Shown piece by piece: positions 1 to 6,801 of a stretch of DNA of 7,259 nucleotides. The stretch is from PZPK01 sp047628385 (GTDB taxonomy: Bacteria > Pseudomonadota > Gammaproteobacteria > Pseudomonadales > Oleiphilaceae). Location: positions 1 to 7,259 of the forward strand of contig JBLHVH010000184.1 of the NCBI GenBank assembly GCA_047628385.1, written 5' to 3'. A program made the translations under genes and the position numbers. The notes under the pieces are model-generated. The model made no database searches. It saw nothing but the letters and a program-made list of their open reading frames with translations, and was not told the DNA's origin. The first letter of the stretch is position 1; every line of letters starts with the position of its first letter.

Positions 1-771
1 GCCGCGCTAAAACATTTCGGCCACTTTGTATCTGTTAAGCCTATGGCTGCAATTGATGAAGTGTTTCGTGAAGTTGAATCAGGGCAAGCTAATTACGGTG
101 TCGTGCCCGTTGAAAATTCTACCGAAGGGATGGTTAATCATACCTTAGATAGTTTTATTCATTCACCGCTTAATATTTCTGGCGAAGTAAAGCTCCGAAT
201 TCATCATCATTTACTTTCTAATGAGCAGATTGCGTTGTCGGATGTAAAGCGTGTTTATTCTCATCAACAATCTTTAGCGCAGTGTCGTAAATGGTTAGAT
301 GCCTATTGTCCTCAAATCGAGCGGGTTGCAGTCAGTAGCAACTCAGAAGCTGCTCGCCTTGCTAAAGATGATGAAGGTGCGGTGGCTATTGCAGGTGAAA
401 TGGCTGCTGAATTTTATGGTATGCATAAATTAGCTGAAAACATTGAAGACCAGCCAGACAACACAACACGGTTTTTGATTATTGGTACCAAAGATGTGCC
501 GCCGAGCGGGAAGGATAAAACGTCCCTGTTAGTATCGGCTAAAAATAAACCAGGCGCGTTGTATCATGTGTTAGAGCCTTTTCATCGGCACGGTGTAAGC
601 TTGACGCGTTTAGAAACTCGCCCCTCAATATCGGGCACTTGGGCTTATGTGTTCTTTATTGATTTTGAAGGTCATGTTGATGACGATAACATTAAAGACG
701 TTATTGGTGAGATTTCGCCTGAAGCTGTCGAAATAAAGCACTTGGGTTCTTATTCGGTAGGTGTGCTTTAA
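1..771 (+). CDS. pheA: Prephenate dehydratase (P-protein), 3' part; 5' end outside the window
   Basis: Converts prephenate to phenylpyruvate in phenylalanine synthesis, in the cytoplasm. The reading frame is open from base 1 and family-like sequence precedes the first ATG (43), so the gene enters from upstream and that ATG is internal; 256 residues are visible. The visible part has the prephenate-binding region (VPVENSTEG), the catalytic TTRF motif at visible residues 155-158, and a C-terminal ACT domain from about residue 174. The ACT domain has GALY (185-188) and ETRP (205-208), variants of the GALV and ESRP motifs that bind phenylalanine for feedback inhibition. In relatives the missing N-terminus is a chorismate mutase domain (AroQ type); this is inferred, not seen. 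The stop codon overlaps the hisC start by one base (TAATG), which suggests translational coupling. The sequence closely resembles Pseudomonas PheA. Confidence 0.97.
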   Translation, partial: AALKHFGHFVSVKPMAAIDEVFREVESGQANYGVVPVENSTEGMVNHTLDSFIHSPLNISGEVKLRIHHHLLSNEQIALSDVKRVYSHQQSLAQCRKWLDAYCPQIERVAVSSNSEAARLAKDDEGAVAIAGEMAAEFYGMHKLAENIEDQPDNTTRFLIIGTKDVPPSGKDKTSLLVSAKNKPGALYHVLEPFHRHGVSLTRLETRPSISGTWAYVFFIDFEGHVDDDNIKDVIGEISPEAVEIKHLGSYSVGVL

Positions 772-1886
772 TGGGTGATTTAAAGCGTTCGACTTGTGAT
801 TACATTGAACTAGCAACCGAAGGCATTAAGGGTTTGCATCCTTATCAGCCAGGTAAGCCAATAGAAGAACTGGAGCGAGAGTTAGGGTTAACTGAAATTG
901 TAAAGTTAGCCAGTAATGAAAACCCTTTAGGTATAAGTCCGCTAGCATCGGCAGCGATTCAGCAAGCGCTTAAATCAGCAGCGCTGTATCCAGACGGAAC
1001 CGGCTTTGTTTTAAAGCAGGCTTTGGCCGATTACCTTAATGTGGCGACGAGTACAATTACTTTGGGAAATGGCTCAAATGACGTGCTAGAACTGATAACC
1101 CGTGCTTATGCCAGTGCTGAGTCTCAAGTTATTTATTCTCAATTTGCCTTTGCTGTCTATGCGCTGTCTACACAGTCTGTTAATGCTAAGGCGGTTGTTG
1201 TACCTGCGAATGATTGGGGGCATGACTTGGATGCAATGTTTGCAGCGATTACTGAGCAAACAAGTTTGATTTTTATTGCTAATCCAAATAACCCCACAGG
1301 TACTTATTTATCATCTTCTAAAATTAATCATTTTCTATCACGCGTACCTGAAAATATTATTGTGGTATTAGATGAAGCGTATTGTGAATATATTGATAAT
1401 TCTGATTACCCAAATGGTATATCGCTTCTGAAAGACTATCCAAATTTAGTGGTTACCCGAACTTTTTCTAAGGCTTGGGGCTTGGCCTCTTTGCGAGTTG
1501 GTTATGCGATATCAAATCCTGATGTGGCGAATATTCTTAATCGTGTTAGGCAGCCTTTTAATGTGAATTCTTTTGCGCTTGCTGCGGCAGCGGCTGTATT
1601 GTCAGATGAAGCATATCTTGAAAAAGGTAAGCGTATAAATAAAGAAGGGCTTACGCAGATTGGTGAAGGCTTAGCCTCGTTAGGGCTTTCGTACATTCCA
1701 TCAGTAGGTAATTTTATTTGTTTTAAAGTGGTAGAAGAGGGTGAGAAGGTTTATCAGGCCTTATTAACAAAAGGTGTCATTGTTCGCCCTTTAGCGAACT
1801 ACGGTATGCCTTACCATCTACGGGTTTCTATTGGCTTGAAAAGTGAAAATCAGCGGTTTTTAGATGCGTTAGCGAGTGTGCTATGA
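771..1886 (+). CDS. hisC: Histidinol-phosphate / aromatic aminotransferase, HisC family
   Basis: A PLP-dependent fold-type I (class I/II) aminotransferase of 371 residues, the usual HisC length. Visible motifs are LASNENPLG near the N-terminus, YPDG, GNGSNDVLEL, NPNNPTG at 171-177, DEAYCEY with the PLP-binding Asp201 and Tyr204, and SKAWGLASLRVG with the Schiff-base Lys234 and Arg242. The annotated reaction is imidazole-acetol phosphate plus glutamate to histidinol phosphate. It lies between pheA and tyrA with no his genes nearby. As for the Pseudomonas paralogue at this locus (hisC2), its main job may therefore be transamination of aromatic keto acids such as phenylpyruvate, hydroxyphenylpyruvate or prephenate; this is inference from context. 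The start at 771 has a reasonable Shine-Dalgarno sequence (TAGGTG, 758-763). The 3' end overlaps the next gene as ATGA. Confidence 0.95.
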   Translation: MGDLKRSTCDYIELATEGIKGLHPYQPGKPIEELERELGLTEIVKLASNENPLGISPLASAAIQQALKSAALYPDGTGFVLKQALADYLNVATSTITLGNGSNDVLELITRAYASAESQVIYSQFAFAVYALSTQSVNAKAVVVPANDWGHDLDAMFAAITEQTSLIFIANPNNPTGTYLSSSKINHFLSRVPENIIVVLDEAYCEYIDNSDYPNGISLLKDYPNLVVTRTFSKAWGLASLRVGYAISNPDVANILNRVRQPFNVNSFALAAAAAVLSDEAYLEKGKRINKEGLTQIGEGLASLGLSYIPSVGNFICFKVVEEGEKVYQALLTKGVIVRPLANYGMPYHLRVSIGLKSENQRFLDALASVL

Positions 1887-4102
1887 GTCAGATGAACCCC
1901 AAGGTTCATTCTATTGCTGTGATTGGTTTGGGGTTAATTGGCGGTTCTTTAGCAAAAGCAGCAAAGCAAACAGGTTTTGCAGCCCATACTATAGGTTATT
2001 CGCTTAACTTTTCAGAAGTGAAGTTGGGTGTTGAGCTTGGTGTGGTAGATGCTGCTGCTTCGTCGGTTGAAGAAGCGGTGAAAAATGCCGATATCGTTGT
2101 TGTTGCAGTACCCGTTAAAGCGTTCGAATCATCGCTTGCTGAAATAAAACCTCATTTAAAGCCTGGCGCTGTTTTAACGGATGTGGGAAGTGTTAAGGGT
2201 TGTTTTCTGGTTGCGGTAGAAAAAATATTTGGTATCGTGCCAGATTTTGTTGTGCCGGGGCACCCGATTGCAGGGTCTGAAAGAAGTGGTGTGTTAGCTG
2301 CTGATGCGAATCTTTACCGACATCATAAAGTAATTCTTACGCCGACTGAAGCAACGTCGAATGACGCGCTTATGTTAGTGCGTGCAATGTGGGAGTCATG
2401 TGGCGCATCGGTGCTTGAAATGTCAGTCGCTCACCATGATGAGGTTCTGGCTGCAACGAGTCATTTGCCTCATTTACTTGCTTTCTCATTAGTCGATACG
2501 TTGGCAGGAGAGGAAGAGAATCAAGAAATATTTCGTTATGCTGCGGGAGGTTTTAGAGACTTCACGCGCATAGCGGCAAGTGATCCGGTGATGTGGCATG
2601 ACATCTTTTTAGCCAATCATGATGCGCTTTTAAACGTGTTAGATCATTTTACTCAAGACTTAGACATGCTTCGAAAAGCGGTTGAGTCAAGAGATAGTCA
2701 AACTTTACTAGGTGTTTTTACGCGAGCAAAATCAGCGCGCGAACATTTTACAAAAATTTTATCTGGGCAGTCGTATACTAATACCATGAATACAAAAAAT
2801 GTGATATTTAAAATGAAAGCGGGCGGTACTGTAAACGGTACTATTCGCGTAGCGGGTGATAAATCTATCTCTCATCGTTCAATTATGCTGGGTGCTTTAG
2901 CCGAAGGTTTGACCGAAGTTGAAGGGTTTCTTGAGGGTGAGGATAGCCTTGCTACACTCCAGGCTTTTCGTGATATGGGCGTTGTAATTGAAGGGCCTGA
3001 TGCGGGGAAAGTGAAAATTCATGGTGTCGGCGTGCATGGTTTAAAGGCGCCACCTGGGCCTATCTATTTAGGTAACTCAGGTACTGGTATGAGGCTTTTT
3101 TCTGGCTTATTGGCGGGTCAGGTATTTGATACCGAACTGACGGGTGATGAGTCATTATCTAAGCGTCCGATGGAGCGTGTTGCTGCCCCATTAAGATTGA
3201 TGGGGGCAAGTATTGAATCTAAAGAGGGGGGTCGTCCTCCGTTAAAAATTAAAGGTGGTCAGTCACTTAAAGGTATTGATTACGATATGCCTATGGCAAG
3301 CGCGCAAGTTAAGTCTTGTTTGTTGTTAGCAGGGATGTATGCGCAAGGAGAAACACGGGTAACCGAGCCTGCACCCACTAGAGATCATACTGAACGGATG
3401 CTAAATGGTTTTGGTTATGATGTGGTAAGAGACGGTGCGGTTGCCAAGCTTCAAGGTGGCGGGTCGTTAACGGCCTGTAAAATCGATGTACCTGCAGATA
3501 TTTCATCAGCGGCGTTCTTTATGGTGGCGGCATCCATTACACCGGGTGCGAATTTATTGCTAAAACATGTGGGTTTAAATCCAACGCGTGTAGGTATTAT
3601 CAATATTTTGCGTCAAATGGGGGCTGATATTGTAATTGAGGCGGAAAATGAAGTGGGTGGAGAGCCTGTTGGCGATATTCGTGTTAAACATGCGCCGTTG
3701 AAAGGTATTCATATTCCTGAGGATCAAGTGCCGTTAGCCATTGATGAGTTTCCAGTTCTATTTATCGCGGCGGTGTGTGCTGAGGGCGAAACAATTTTAA
3801 CGGGCGCCGAAGAATTGCGCGTTAAAGAGAGTGACCGGATACAGGTAATGGCTGATGGTCTTGCGCAGCTTGGTGTGCGTACGGAAGTTCGCTCGGATGG
3901 TATTGCGATTAAGCAAAGTAAAATTAAGGGTGGTGTGGTGCATAGTCATGGGGATCATCGTATCGCGATGTCTTTTGCTGTTGCATCGTTAATTTCGGAA
4001 GGTGATATTACGATTCAAGATTGTGCAAACGTTTCAACATCGTTCCCCAATTTTGTCACGCTTGCCAAACAAGTAGGTATGAATATCGAAGTGGATGCTT
4101 AA
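1883..4102 (+). CDS. tyrA-aroA: Bifunctional prephenate (cyclohexadienyl) dehydrogenase / EPSP synthase fusion
   Basis: One 739-residue frame joins two enzymes. Residues 1 to about 295 are TyrA: Rossmann motif GLGLIGGS (15-22), DVGSVKG, GHPIAGSE with the catalytic His127, SHLPH (193-197) and the substrate-binding FTRIA (Arg229). It oxidises prephenate (or arogenate) with NAD(P)+ toward tyrosine. Residues from about 302 are AroA (5-enolpyruvylshikimate-3-phosphate synthase, sixth step of the shikimate pathway): GDKSISHR (325-332), GNSGTG (397-402), SAQVK (473-477), RDHTE (500-504), NPTR (566-569), then IDEFP, LRVKESDR and GDHRIAM. RDHTE, GDKS, SAQVK and NPTR are the set of motifs that marks class II EPSP synthases. 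The linker is short, and no Shine-Dalgarno sequence precedes the internal Met302 or Met311, so separate AroA synthesis looks unlikely. The same fusion is known in Pseudomonas and Acinetobacter. Translation is probably coupled to hisC through the ATGA overlap; a second in-frame ATG lies at 1892. Confidence 0.96.
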   Translation: MSQMNPKVHSIAVIGLGLIGGSLAKAAKQTGFAAHTIGYSLNFSEVKLGVELGVVDAAASSVEEAVKNADIVVVAVPVKAFESSLAEIKPHLKPGAVLTDVGSVKGCFLVAVEKIFGIVPDFVVPGHPIAGSERSGVLAADANLYRHHKVILTPTEATSNDALMLVRAMWESCGASVLEMSVAHHDEVLAATSHLPHLLAFSLVDTLAGEEENQEIFRYAAGGFRDFTRIAASDPVMWHDIFLANHDALLNVLDHFTQDLDMLRKAVESRDSQTLLGVFTRAKSAREHFTKILSGQSYTNTMNTKNVIFKMKAGGTVNGTIRVAGDKSISHRSIMLGALAEGLTEVEGFLEGEDSLATLQAFRDMGVVIEGPDAGKVKIHGVGVHGLKAPPGPIYLGNSGTGMRLFSGLLAGQVFDTELTGDESLSKRPMERVAAPLRLMGASIESKEGGRPPLKIKGGQSLKGIDYDMPMASAQVKSCLLLAGMYAQGETRVTEPAPTRDHTERMLNGFGYDVVRDGAVAKLQGGGSLTACKIDVPADISSAAFFMVAASITPGANLLLKHVGLNPTRVGIINILRQMGADIVIEAENEVGGEPVGDIRVKHAPLKGIHIPEDQVPLAIDEFPVLFIAAVCAEGETILTGAEELRVKESDRIQVMADGLAQLGVRTEVRSDGIAIKQSKIKGGVVHSHGDHRIAMSFAVASLISEGDITIQDCANVSTSFPNFVTLAKQVGMNIEVDA

Positions 4103-4105
4103 TTT

Positions 4106-4810
4106 ATGTCGGATGCTAAATCTCAGATGTTTCAAGTGCTTACTATTGATGGTCCTAGTGGTGCAGGTAAAGGAAGTATTGCCCAGTTAGTGGCTAAAAA
4201 ACTGGGTTGGAGTTTGCTTGATAGTGGTGCGTTGTATCGACTAACGGCGTTGTCGGCAGTAAATCAAGGTGTCTCTTTTGAAAATGAGGAGGCGCTTGCT
4301 CTAGTGGCGCAGGGTTTGAACGTAGAGTTTTTGCCTTCTGAGTTTGGGCAGCCTGTAAAAGTATTGCTTGATGGTGTTGATGTGACGAGTGAAATTCGCA
4401 CTGAGACAGCGGGAAATAATGCATCAAAGATTGCGCCTTTGGCAGCAGTAAGGCATGCATTGCTCCAGCGGCAACGAGATTTTTCAACATCAAAAGGTTT
4501 GGTGGCAGATGGGCGAGACATGGGGACTGTGGTATTCCCGTCGGCTGGCTATAAGGTATTTATGACCGCCAGTGCAGAAGAGCGAGCTGAGCGTCGATAC
4601 AATCAACTGAGAAATAAGAGTGGAAAGTTGAAAAGTGAGGGTGAAGATGTTAGTATCGCGACCCTTAAAAAGGAGATAGAAGAACGAGATGCCCGAGACA
4701 TGGGGCGTAAAAATTCACCGCTTAAGGCGGCCGATGATGCGAAAGTCATTGATACTACTCGTTTTTCTATTGAAGAAGTCCTTGAACAAGTTATGGGTTT
4801 AATTCGTTAA
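4106..4810 (+). CDS. cmk: Cytidylate kinase (CMP/dCMP kinase)
   Basis: Phosphorylates CMP and dCMP to the diphosphates with ATP, in the cytoplasm. The product has 234 residues, slightly longer than the usual 220-230. The Walker A loop GPSGAGKGS is at residues 16-24. It is followed by the NMP-binding DSGALYR, the CMP-specific GRDMGTVVFP (Gly136-Arg137-Asp138 onward), RAERRYNQL, and the lid segment with ERDARDMGRKNSPL, all typical of Cmk. It starts 3 nt after the tyrA-aroA stop, so it is cotranscribed. The ribosome binding site is weak (GTGGA, 4091-4095). An alternative in-frame ATG at 4127 (Met8) also fits the family N-terminus but has a worse upstream region, so 4106 is preferred. The position immediately before rpsA is conserved across gammaproteobacteria. 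Confidence 0.97.
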   Translation: MSDAKSQMFQVLTIDGPSGAGKGSIAQLVAKKLGWSLLDSGALYRLTALSAVNQGVSFENEEALALVAQGLNVEFLPSEFGQPVKVLLDGVDVTSEIRTETAGNNASKIAPLAAVRHALLQRQRDFSTSKGLVADGRDMGTVVFPSAGYKVFMTASAEERAERRYNQLRNKSGKLKSEGEDVSIATLKKEIEERDARDMGRKNSPLKAADDAKVIDTTRFSIEEVLEQVMGLIR

Positions 4811-4826
4811 TCGGTGCTTAAAATCT

Positions 4827-4832
4827 TATAAC
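4827..4832 (+). promoter_or_regulatory. rpsA: Candidate -10 element (TATAAC) for an rpsA-proximal promoter
   Basis: TATAAC matches the sigma-70 -10 consensus at five of six positions and lies 130 nt before the rpsA start, where E. coli relatives carry dedicated rpsA promoters. I cannot find a good -35 at the right spacing: the region 4803-4809 is poor. The call rests on the -10 alone and on the expectation that S1 needs more transcription than the biosynthetic genes upstream. No terminator is visible between cmk and rpsA, so read-through also reaches rpsA. Confidence 0.3.
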
Positions 4833-4859
4833 TAGTGCAAAAAGGTAACTAATTTTATG

Positions 4860-4961
4860 TCAGATTCTGATTAAACGTTGGCCAGCAACGCAGAATATGA
4901 CGAATGTAAATAAACCGTATTCGCTGGTGATACGGAGACTATTAATCACACAGGAAATGTA
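4860..4961 (+). promoter_or_regulatory. rpsA: rpsA mRNA leader with consecutive hairpins, probable S1 autoregulatory translation-initiation region
   Basis: Three short inverted repeats follow one another: TCAG/CTGA (4860-4863 with 4867-4870, weak), CGTTG/CAACG (4876-4880 with 4886-4890, loop GCCAG) and CCGTAT/ATACGG (4915-4920 with 4930-4935, 9-nt loop). AT-rich linkers separate them, including 4891-4914 and 4938-4950. The Shine-Dalgarno sequence is AGGA at 4952-4955, six bases before the ATG. In gammaproteobacteria the rpsA leader folds into consecutive hairpins with AU-rich linkers, which gives high translation and lets free S1 repress its own mRNA. The layout here fits that scheme. The function is inferred from architecture, not from sequence identity. 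Confidence 0.6.
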
Positions 4962-6638
4962 ATGAGCGAGAGCTTTGCAGACTTATTTGAAGAAAGCCTA
5001 CAACAGATAGATATGACCCCTGGGTCAATTATATCAGGTACCGTTGTGGATATTGACAGTGACTGGGTTACTGTTAACGCTGGGCTAAAATCTGAAGGTG
5101 TTATTCCTTTAGAGCAATTTTTATCTGATAACGGCGAATTAGAGCTAAGCATTGGCGATATCGTTGATGTGGCGTTAGAAGCTGTTGAAGATGGATTTGG
5201 TGAAACTAAACTTTCTCGTGAGAAAGCGAAGCGTGCAGAAGCATGGACTGAGCTAGAGAAAGCGTTTGAAGCCGAAGAAATTGTTAAAGGTGTGATTAAT
5301 GGTAAGGTTAAAGGTGGTTTTACAGTTGAACTGAAAACGATCCGTGCCTTCCTTCCTGGTTCATTGGTAGATGTGCGTCCAGTACGTGATACTTTACACC
5401 TTGAAGGCAAAGAACTTGAATTTAAAGTAATCAAGTTAGACCAAAAGCGTAACAACGTTGTTGTTTCTCGTCGTGCTGTTCTTGAAGCAGAAAACAGTGC
5501 CGAACGTGATGCATTGTTAGAAAACATGGCTGAAGGAATGGAAGCGAAAGGTATCGTTAAGAACCTTACCGATTACGGTGCTTTCGTTGATCTTGGTGGT
5601 GTTGATGGTCTACTACACATTACAGATATGGCTTGGAAGCGTATTAAGCACCCAAGTGAAATCGTTAATGTTGGTGATGAAATCAATGTTAAAGTATTAA
5701 AGTTTGATCGCGAGCGCAATCGTGTATCACTTGGTCTTAAGCAATTGGGTGAAGATCCATGGGTTCAGATCAAAGAGCGTTATCCTGAAAATACACGTGT
5801 TACCGCACGTGTAACAAACTTGACTGATTACGGCTGTTTTGCTGAAATCGAAGAAGGTGTTGAAGGTCTTGTTCACGTTTCAGAAATGGATTGGACAAAC
5901 AAAAACATTCACCCTTCTAAAGTTGTTGGTTTAGGTGACGAAGTTGAAGTAATGGTTCTTGATATTGACGAAGATCGTCGTCGTATCTCATTGGGTATTA
6001 AGCAGTGTCATGCTAATCCGTGGGAAGAGTTCTCAAGCAAGTTCAACAAAGAAGATAAAGTTAGCGGTAAGATCAAGTCAATTACTGACTTCGGTATCTT
6101 CATCGGTCTAGATGGTGGTATTGACGGTTTAGTTCACTTATCTGATATTTCTTGGCACGATACGGGCGAAGAAGCAGTACGCAAGTACAAGAAAGGTGAT
6201 GAAATCGATACAACTATCCTTTCTGTTGACCCAGAACGTGAGCGTATTTCTTTAGGTATTAAGCAGTTGGAAAGTGATCCATTTGCTGAATACGTACAAG
6301 TAAATGATAAAGGTACTATCATTACTGGCACAGTTAAAGAAGTAGATGCTAAAGCAGCTATCATCGCGATCAATGATGATGTAGAAGCAACGTTGAAGGC
6401 TTCAGAAATGAGTCAAGACCGTGTAGAAGACCTAACAACTCAGTTGAAGGTTGGAGACGCTGTTGAAGCTAAGATTATTAATGTTGATCGTAAGAATCGT
6501 GTAATCAATTTGTCTGTTAAGTCAAAAGATATCGACGATACTAAAGAAGCAATGAAAGAAGTGCGCGAGAAGCAAGTTGAGTCAGCAGGCCCAACAACTA
6601 TTGGTGACCTGATTAAGGCGCAAATGGAAAACAAATAG
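4962..6638 (+). CDS. rpsA: 30S ribosomal protein S1
   Basis: The largest small-subunit protein; it binds single-stranded mRNA leaders and helps them dock and unfold on the 30S subunit. The 558-residue product aligns almost without gaps to E. coli S1 (557). It has six S1/OB-fold domains at about 20-87, 105-171, 192-260, 277-347, 364-434 and 451-520. The first two bind the ribosome and the rest bind RNA. Recognisable blocks include SREKAKR, RAFLPGSLVD, NLTDYGAFVDLGGVDGLLH, NLTDYGCF and ITDFGIFIGLDGG. The N-terminus MSESFADLFEESL is nearly that of E. coli and fixes the start at 4962, with AGGA upstream. Codon choice differs from the neighbours: arginine is nearly all CGT/CGC and glycine mostly GGT, as expected for a highly expressed gene. 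The C-terminal tail after domain 6 diverges, as is usual in the family. Confidence 0.99.
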   Translation: MSESFADLFEESLQQIDMTPGSIISGTVVDIDSDWVTVNAGLKSEGVIPLEQFLSDNGELELSIGDIVDVALEAVEDGFGETKLSREKAKRAEAWTELEKAFEAEEIVKGVINGKVKGGFTVELKTIRAFLPGSLVDVRPVRDTLHLEGKELEFKVIKLDQKRNNVVVSRRAVLEAENSAERDALLENMAEGMEAKGIVKNLTDYGAFVDLGGVDGLLHITDMAWKRIKHPSEIVNVGDEINVKVLKFDRERNRVSLGLKQLGEDPWVQIKERYPENTRVTARVTNLTDYGCFAEIEEGVEGLVHVSEMDWTNKNIHPSKVVGLGDEVEVMVLDIDEDRRRISLGIKQCHANPWEEFSSKFNKEDKVSGKIKSITDFGIFIGLDGGIDGLVHLSDISWHDTGEEAVRKYKKGDEIDTTILSVDPERERISLGIKQLESDPFAEYVQVNDKGTIITGTVKEVDAKAAIIAINDDVEATLKASEMSQDRVEDLTTQLKVGDAVEAKIINVDRKNRVINLSVKSKDIDDTKEAMKEVREKQVESAGPTTIGDLIKAQMENK

Positions 6639-6646
6639 TCTTTCTT

Positions 6647-6670
6647 AATTGATTTTAAATAAAATCAATT
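6647..6670. repeat. Perfect AT-rich inverted repeat downstream of rpsA
   Basis: The arms AATTGATTTTA (6647-6657) and TAAAATCAATT (6660-6670) are perfect 11-bp complements separated by two bases. As RNA this would be a stem of about 10 bp with a 4-nt loop, but almost all A-U pairs. It begins 8 nt after the rpsA stop. No U-tract follows, so it is not an intrinsic terminator by itself. It could protect the mRNA 3' end or be a protein-binding palindrome; neither can be decided from sequence. Confidence 0.7.
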
Positions 6671-6676
6671 TGAATA

Positions 6677-6696
6677 TTAGAGTCAAAATACTCTAA
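6677..6696. repeat. Second inverted repeat between rpsA and its terminator
   Basis: TTAGAGT (6677-6683) and ACTCTAA (6690-6696) are perfect 7-bp arms around a six-base A/T-rich loop. It lies midway between the AT palindrome and the intrinsic terminator. The result is three consecutive stem-loops in about 100 nt of rpsA 3' untranslated region. The function is unknown; a role in 3' end stability or pausing is possible. Confidence 0.6.
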
Positions 6697-6712
6697 CTAT
6701 TTGTAAAATAAT

Positions 6713-6743
6713 AAAAAAAACGGGCTTTATGCCCGTTTTTTTT
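6713..6743 (+). terminator. Intrinsic terminator after rpsA, symmetrical (potentially bidirectional)
   Basis: A run of eight A precedes CGGGC (6721-6725), the loop TTTAT (6726-6730), then GCCCG (6731-6735) and eight T (6736-6743). The GC stem is five perfect pairs, and the flanking A and T tracts extend the pairing to 13 bp. The T tract supplies the U-run needed for release on the + strand, and the A tract would do the same for transcripts on the other strand. It ends the aromatic-cmk-rpsA transcript and separates it from ihfB. Confidence 0.95.
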
Positions 6744-6769
6744 GTCTTTTTTTTTTCTTTGGCTATACT
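6742..6769 (+). promoter_or_regulatory. ihfB: Probable sigma-70 promoter of ihfB
   Basis: The -35 candidate TTGTCT (6742-6747, four of six consensus bases) and the -10 TATACT (6764-6769, five of six) are 16 bp apart. Transcription would start near 6776, giving a leader of about 26 nt that holds the ihfB Shine-Dalgarno sequence AGGAAGA (6791-6797). The -35 shares its first two bases with the end of the terminator T tract. The spacer contains a ten-base T run (6747-6756). A gene placed directly behind a strong terminator needs its own promoter, which supports the call. Confidence 0.65.
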
Positions 6770-6801
6770 AGAAAAAACATTAAGATTTGTAGGAAGAATC
6801 A

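Noticed and set aside
625..816. Minus-strand 63-codon open frame at the pheA-hisC junction
   Set aside because: It overlaps the conserved ACT domain and the coupled start of hisC; low-complexity product with no supporting context.
2747..2779. Possible internal promoter before the AroA part (TTTACA and TATACT)
   Set aside because: Both hexamers look good alone, but the spacing is 21 bp, outside the workable range, and no ribosome binding site follows ahead of Met302.
4194..4521. Two overlapping minus-strand open frames inside cmk
   Set aside because: Both are shadows of the intact, motif-complete cmk frame, and neither product resembles a known protein.
4946..5527. A 193-codon open frame on the minus strand across the rpsA start
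   Set aside because: It lies antisense to the strongly conserved rpsA, is serine- and threonine-rich with no family resemblance, and results from the biased codon use of rpsA.
5529..6280. Repeated similar DNA segments within rpsA
   Set aside because: These are the homologous S1 domains of one protein, diverged at DNA level, not a recombinational repeat or array.
6649..6675. Possible IHF binding site (ATCAA/TTGAT elements) near the rpsA-ihfB gap, which would imply autoregulation
   Set aside because: The WATCAA half is present, but the TTR element at the required four-base spacing is missing on either strand.
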